Shown one piece after another: positions 20,050-24,805 of a stretch of 24,805 nt of DNA. Source of the DNA: Bondarzewia mesenterica (lineage: Eukaryota > Basidiomycota > Agaricomycetes > Russulales > Bondarzewiaceae); NCBI GenBank assembly GCA_004802705.1, contig SGPL01000488.1, positions 1 to 24,805 on the forward strand, given 5' to 3'. Position numbers and translations under genes: made by a program. The stretch's first letter is position 1; every line of letters starts with the position of its first letter. The notes under the pieces were generated by a model, which was not told the DNA's origin, did no database searches, and saw only the letters and a list, made by a program, of their open reading frames with translations.

Positions 20050-20592
20050 GATTATGCGAAAAGAATGTGTAGAGTAGCTGCTGCTGTTGCACGAAGGAGT
20101 GGAGAGATCCTCGAAGAGGTAGAATACAGGCGTGAACTCAAATGAACTTGAATGTGTAGGTGTGAGGAAGAGTGGATTTCAGCCGCAATTTACTCACATG
20201 TTGTAGTCCCACGTGCAGAAGAGGTAAGATAAGATGAAATGGGCATATGTACTTTAATTTTGTACTACACAAACCGATCGCTTTTGCATGACATTTTCGG
20301 ATTTGTACGTACTCGTCGAGAAGGTTTGCGGCTTACTCAAAATTTACTTTGGGTATACACGCACCTCATGGGCTTGAGCAGACTTTAAATGTAGGGCCAG
20401 CTTAAAATTGGCAGTCGCAGCGGTGGACAACTCATCTGTAGGTCAGATCACCAGTTCCAACGCTTGGAGGTGTCGTGAATAAAGTCGTCATTATGCCTAT
20501 ACAATCTTAATAAAGAACAATTGAGTTGTAGGAAGTCGCAAATCCATGTCGTGGACAGCTCAATTGCATCATTCCCATCATTGCACCACTCC
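20050..20592. other. Intergenic region, nothing recognised
   Basis: Carries the promoter side of the small membrane protein gene on the left and the 3' flank of the secreted protein gene on the right. The minus-strand frame continuing past the secreted-protein stop (20592 to about 20448) resembles, at DNA level, the sequence after the matching exon of the relic at 22.6 kb. The ancestral coding region may therefore once have extended further. Confidence 0.4.
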
Positions 20593-21248
20593 TCAGATAT
20601 CCGTGCCCTGTCGTTATCGGACACCCATAAGCAACGCGAAGGAAGATGCAACTGAGCAATGGCTTACTCCGAAGATGGTGGCATGACTTGCGCTGAAAAT
20701 CTTTCCAGGCTGACCCTTGCCAGGCGTGCGTGTCGAAGCAGTCTTGTACGCGTGGCCAACGCAAGTGCCACCGCAGGCGGTCGCGGTGAACTCGAAAGTC
20801 GCGTGAGACTCGGGATCCTTACTCGTGTGGAAGTCGTTCGTGACGGTGACTGCCAGGTTCCCGCTAAGCCCGAGCGTCCCCGAAGCGGCATTCAGGACAG
20901 CCGAAACGCGCGCGGTCGCGGCGTTTTGAAGCTTGACTTTCGCGGCTTGGTTAGCCTTGGCTTTCGTAATCTTCTTTTCCTGAGCAGCAATGGCCTTCTT
21001 TGCCGAGCCCGCAGGTGCAGGTGGAGGGATGACGATGTCGGCCAAATCGTTCGTGAATGTGAAGTGAGGGGTGACAGCGCGCCGCGCAAGGCTAACATCG
21101 GCATCAACCTGAGGCTAGCATCCAGTTTAGAATTTCTTCCCCCCCACGCGAAGAGAACGGCAAAAAAATTCACCTCGGGCACAGGTGCCGCTAAGACCGT
21201 GGTGGAGAGCAGCAGAGAGCAGAGAGCGATAATGTACTTGAACTGCAT
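20593..21248 (-). CDS. Small secreted protein (signal peptide, possible Kex2 site)
   Basis: Exons 21248-21174, 21108-20668 and 20607-20593 give 176 aa. The start MQFKYIIALCSLLLSTTVLA is a clear secretion signal, probably cut before APVPE. SLARR just after it could be a Kex2 cleavage site. The mature part has an Ala/Lys-rich helix (SAKKAIAAQEKKITKAKANQ), then a likely beta-rich part (LAVTVTNDFHTS, HATFEFTATACGGTCVGHAY) with the only two mature cysteines, CGGTC. The last exon is only 15 nt (GTDI and stop). The sequence before the ATG looks like a normal leader. I do not know the family; I infer a fungus-specific secreted protein. A relic sharing its last intron and GTDI exon lies 2 kb to the right. 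Confidence 0.65.
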
Positions 21249-22601
21249 GATGAGTGTTGCAAATTAAAGGAGAATGAGGGAAAGTAAAGGCAAAGGACGA
21301 GAATGAAATGAGAACTAGCTCAAGGAGGTTGGGGGATGAGATGTCACAGACACTGGGGAATGCGATACCTGCTTACCGGCATTTTATAGGAAACCAGAAC
21401 GCAAAGGCCGGAAGATCGATTGATAGATCCTTCTAAGGCTGTACCGAGTCGGACTCCAATGGATCATGCATCACTAAGGTACCGAGGACTAAAAAAATGA
21501 TGATGAGGGAGAAAAGCTTTCGGTCAATCGACCATCAGAGGATAATTAAAATGATTGATCAGATTCAGTGATGGCTCGCTGCCAGCGTAACCAGACGCGA
21601 CGCGAGCATTCTATCATATGTATGAGCCTGTCCAGCGACTGAGTATCGTTTGGAACTTATACCTTCGAATGAGAACTTGAAATAATGAAACACAGTGTTT
21701 CTCAATGGTAGGTGGTGAGGCACGTAGTTAGCACTCGTGTCAGTGCATATAGTGACCAACTGTGCCCATCACAGTAGAAAAGAATATATCATAGGACATA
21801 CTCACGGTGAAACCTGACAACGACAACATGCTGTGAAACGTCAGTTACGCATATTTCCAAGATCAGATGCCTCATTTCCAGTAGTTTCCTAGCCATCCCC
21901 AGCAGCGGGTCTAACGCTGCTAGGGAAAGCCGGAAAACTTTGATTGATAGTCTGTGCCATGTGGTGAGCCACGACTGCACTCTGACTGCACTCAGACTAG
22001 CGCTCTGTGAGAATGTTCTTGGAGATCGCCAAGAACGTACAGTATCCCACTCTAGTTCACCCTGCGCGCCTTCATCGATCATCAGTAAGTAACTCGGTTT
22101 TGTTTTCTGTCGAGAGAGGGTGACAGCATGACCGCTCGCAGAGACGTTCGACCAGGTCAGATACTCTCGTAGGAAGTGGAGTGAATCGCTGCGATGATCG
22201 AAGAGGTTGCGACTTACCGTCGGAGGATGAGAATACTGCCTCGCGACGCGACGCACGAAAAGATCGTACGTACATATTAGTGGGCTTGAGGTGCGTGTAT
22301 CTCTGCGTGCGCCGTGAATTGACCATTTGGCAAGCCTTCAAAATGATAGTCAATTCTTCAAGTTTCAGTTCTGCGTATGAAGAAAAACTCAGACAAAACT
22401 TGAACATAAAGAGGGTCGACATTGTGTCTTCACATAATCGAATAAGAATGATTGAAATGTCACTATTGGAAGAGGGGGGGGCACGGCAAATGCGAGCGCG
22501 ATGCCACGTCATGGACGATTCAGAGCGATTCAGTTGCACACCTTCTATCGTCATGCCGGTCCCTTCGATTAATTGCGCATCTCCTGTCGGTTCATTACTT
22601 T
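21249..22601. other. Intergenic region without a recognisable gene
   Basis: Upstream region of the secreted protein gene plus about 1 kb in which no convincing coding exon, RNA gene or transposon was seen. Open frames up to 160 aa (for example minus 22554-22072) are short of family signals. The latter begins just after the relic's GTDI exon and may simply be its degraded continuation. Confidence 0.4.
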
Positions 22602-22790
22602 CTATGATATCTGTTCCCTGTCGTTGTCACACACTCGTGAGCAAAGGAAGTAAGACCTGTACTTAAGAGCGACTGAGCAGCAGGTTACCCTTGATTATGA
22701 GGTGTTGGCATTGTAGATCTCGGGGAAGGTGCCAGCGCCCTGGAATATACAGTGGTTTGCCTGGTCTTGCCCAGACCTGGTTGTTTTCCT
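22602..22790 (-). pseudogene. Relic of a paralogue of the secreted protein gene (3' end)
   Basis: Read on the minus strand, a GTAACC donor (22688-22683), a CTGCTCAGTCGC stretch and a CGACAG acceptor (22620-22618) flank an exon starting GGAACAGATATC (GTDI). The intact gene at 20.6 kb has the same arrangement: GTAAGC, TTGCTCAGTTGC, CGACAG, GGCACGGATATC (GTDI). The last intron and first codons of the final exon therefore align almost base for base. The preceding exon is only weakly similar, and no signal-peptide exon is found upstream (22800-23000), so I call a decayed paralogue rather than a second gene. Confidence 0.45.
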
Positions 22791-22929
22791 AGAATTCGTG
22801 ATTCGTGCTCGAGCCATTGCTTTTGAGCCATACCATAGCGTAGACGGACTCGAGTTAGCATGTTCGAGAGGCAAACAGAGGCAAACCTCTCTATGATGAC
22901 TGCAGATGATCCTGATTCCTGAGAGAACT

Positions 22930-23760
22930 CATTATCGCTTTCTCTTCCACTCCATCGCCACATCAACAGTGCCTCTGTCTCTCATCTCCTCGAGCACACG
23001 TCGTGGCCCCGCCTGCATACCCTCCGTCTCATCAGCGGTCTCGGGTGTTCTTCAGCCTCACTCGTGCAGTTCTTGAAGGTGCATCCAGGCATTGAGGAGC
23101 TCGTGCTCGGTCGCATGCTGCCGGGACGTTCGTGGGAGGAATTCGGGCTGGCCCTGCATGGTGCTGAAGAGGGCGCAGAAGACAAGCCTGTCCTGCCGCG
23201 CTTGAAGACGCTTGAATGTTCATCGGCGCAGGCCGCTGTGCTCCTTATGCGCCCCACTGATACTTACGCTCGAGACGCTGTCAGGCGTGGAGATGCACTA
23301 CATGATCGCGTTGGACGACTATTTCAGCTGGGTCGACGAGTGGGAGGTCCGAGGAGGAGCACGCAGAGGACCCTGAAGAAGACGGAAGTATTCCCTCCCC
23401 ATGGAGGGACCATTTACTTACACAGCTCCAGGCGTGTCCCTCCGTACGGCGTCTGGGTATGTTCAATCGAGTTGGAGCAGACATCCGACAGCTAGACGTC
23501 CTTGCGACGATGACGATGACTCCGCATTTGACCAGGCTGAATATCACGGTTGTTGCGTCGGATGGGACCCAACCTCCGTCGCGTTGCCCGCGATGGACCG
23601 GTCGGTATCGTCATCAAGTTTGAGGACGAGGACGATGTCGTCCGCCAGGCTAGCGATTCTGTATATGACCTTGCTGCCGCCGTTTTCACGGAAGACATTA
23701 CCAGAGCCTTGAAGGTGGCCCACAGGCTCAAAGCTGAGAGACCTGGGTCTGTCTTTCTCT
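22930..23760 (+). pseudogene. F-box/LRR-type protein relic with several frame changes
   Basis: Leucine-rich repeat-like sequence runs through three frames: LRLISGLG, FLKVHPGIEELVLGRMLPG and LPRLKTLECSSAQAAVLLMR; then, shifted, LETLSGVEMHYMIALDDYFS; then, shifted again, LLTQLQACPSVRRLGMF and TPHLTRLNITVVASDG; and finally DGPVGIVIKFEDEDDVVRQA. Order and style match the C-terminal repeats of the F-box/LRR families that are greatly expanded in Agaricomycetes. I see no F-box at the 5' side. There are no Ns here, and no intron placement reconciles the frames, so decay is more likely than base-calling errors. Confidence 0.5.
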
Positions 23761-24500
23761 TTTCGATAACACGGATAGCCTTACTGATTTCGTGCACGTT
23801 CCGCGACTACTTTCAGGTTAACTGCGCGAACCAGCTACACGTGCAAATTCCACTTGGTGGCTATAAGACGTCGTGCATTGGACGAGAGCTCTCCACCCTC
23901 ACGAGCATCTTTGTCCATTCACTCCCTCTCCTCCTACACCATCACGCGCCCCCCACTCACCACCCCTCGTCTCGCACGCCTACACATGGCAGCACCTACG
24001 TGATAGCGGTGTCGTCGCCTGCAGGCGGTATGCACTACCGTGGAACTCATCCATCTTCCCTGCTCGCTTGGCGCGCATACTTGGGACGATAGACATATTC
24101 ACGATGATTTTGGCACCAGAATGATGCCGCCTCGTGGGCGTCCCTGGGAATCTGGCTCCTCGCGTCGACGGACTTGCAGCCGTTCGCCATCGCCCTCGCC
24201 TTCTCGCGCACGGAGGACACTCTCGCCGCCCATGTTAATCAAGGATAGTTGGGCTCCAGATGTCCGAGGGAGAAGGCGGACACACGAGTTGGATTGGGTG
24301 GAGTGACGATAAGGTGTATGGGTATGGGTAGAGTGGTCTGACGGAAAGGGAACGTGGTCTGAGGCGGGAGCGGCAGTGTGGCAGAGAGGCTCGAGACGGC
24401 GAGACAAGCTAAAGCATCACGCTTTGCATGCTCAACTCGAGGAACGTCGCCAACTACTATGCGTCCTCCAGCTGCAGAACCACAACCGACGGCGGTACAC
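23761..24500. other. Region without a confident gene
   Basis: Some plus-strand segments look protein-like (WQHLRDSGVVACRRYALPWN near 23990-24050; WLLASTDLQPFAIALAFSRT near 24155-24215), but they lie in different frames with stops between them. They may continue the F-box/LRR relic or belong to another decayed gene. A C-rich stretch at about 23925-23990 is low complexity. Confidence 0.35.
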
Positions 24501-24719
24501 TCACGAGGATGAGCAGGAGGCGCTCGTCGCGCTTGGATTCAGAAAGAATGGACCGCTCAGCATGGATTTGGTGATGATGTTGAAGATGAGTTCGGAGATG
24601 GCGGCGTTGTTCGTGAGGTGCTCAAGCATGATACTGTGGAGGAGGTTGCGCTCTGCGATATCGATGAGGTCCTTGCCATCAACAGAAGCTGCCTTCTGTG
24701 TTTGCTCACTGTCATCCAT
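24501..24719 (-). pseudogene. Unidentified conserved-looking frame at the right edge, probably frameshifted
   Basis: A minus-strand ATG at 24719 opens a helical, protein-like stretch (LIDIAERNLLHSIMLEHLTN, ELIFNIITKSMLSGPFF). Immediately after GPFF the frame becomes low-complexity Ser (SATSASCSSS), while the next frame reads SKRDERLLLIL, followed by a good GTGAGT donor. One missing base would join the two. I do not recognise the family, and the downstream exons cannot be followed. It could be a broken gene or a gene with one base error. Confidence 0.33.
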
Positions 24720-24805
24720 AGGCCGTCGTTCGTGTTTCCAAGCAATTCCTCCCCCACATGTCCTCTCTCCTCACTTCTCCCAAAGTCAACGTTTTTTATC
24801 AAAGA

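Noticed and set aside
1..24805. tRNA, rRNA, CRISPR array, complete transposon or LTR pair
   Set aside because: Looked for by eye: no cloverleaf-type T-arm context, no regular repeat-spacer array, no transposase or reverse-transcriptase motifs and no long terminal repeats were seen.
1..24805. A functional gene cluster (metabolite, defence or mating-type)
   Set aside because: The genes belong to unrelated housekeeping processes, and no backbone enzyme, homeodomain, pheromone precursor or defence module is present.

Overview
The window is nuclear DNA of a filamentous basidiomycete, most likely an Agaricomycete. Genes are tightly packed on both strands and cut by many short GT-AG introns, mostly 47-69 nt, often with a CTNAC-type branch site. 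Protein types fit as well: a fungal-type glyoxalase II, an Edc4/Pdc1 decapping scaffold, a 7-cysteine mini-metallothionein and an F-box/LRR relic. I cannot name the genus. The sequence carries scattered single Ns in two blocks (about 2.5-6.6 kb and 10.6-13 kb) and one 73-N gap (12570-12642).

Left arm (0-17 kb), housekeeping genes: glyoxalase II (+, 489-1600); SFT2-type Golgi/endosome membrane protein (-, 2000-2892, seven exons, two of them microexons); the decapping scaffold EDC4/Pdc1 (-, 3592-8484, ten exons, about 1,393 aa); a 2 kb intergenic stretch; a tiny spliced metallothionein (+, 10524-10747); Rab geranylgeranyltransferase alpha subunit BET4 (-, 10977-12419), divergent from splicing factor SYF1 (+, 12711-16075); and a CINP-like protein (-, 16145-17009) whose stop codon lies 69 bp from that of SYF1.

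Right arm (17-24.8 kb) is gene-poor and relic-rich: a hairpin-forming repeat pair (17.6 kb), a decayed VPS2/CHMP2-type ESCRT-III pseudogene (17.9-18.5 kb), a small single-pass membrane protein (-, 19613-20049), a small secreted protein (-, 20593-21248), a decayed relative of that secreted protein's 3' end (22.6 kb), an F-box/LRR relic broken by frame changes (22.9-23.8 kb) and a conserved-looking but broken minus-strand reading frame at the right edge.

The genes do not form one pathway. Several belong to membrane traffic (SFT2, BET4, the VPS2 relic) or RNA metabolism (EDC4, SYF1), but I see this as ordinary fungal gene order, not a cluster. The item easiest to miss is the 32-residue metallothionein, which has no long open frame and is visible only after two introns are removed. 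All exon models were built by hand from splice signals, reading phase and remembered family conservation; no database was searched.
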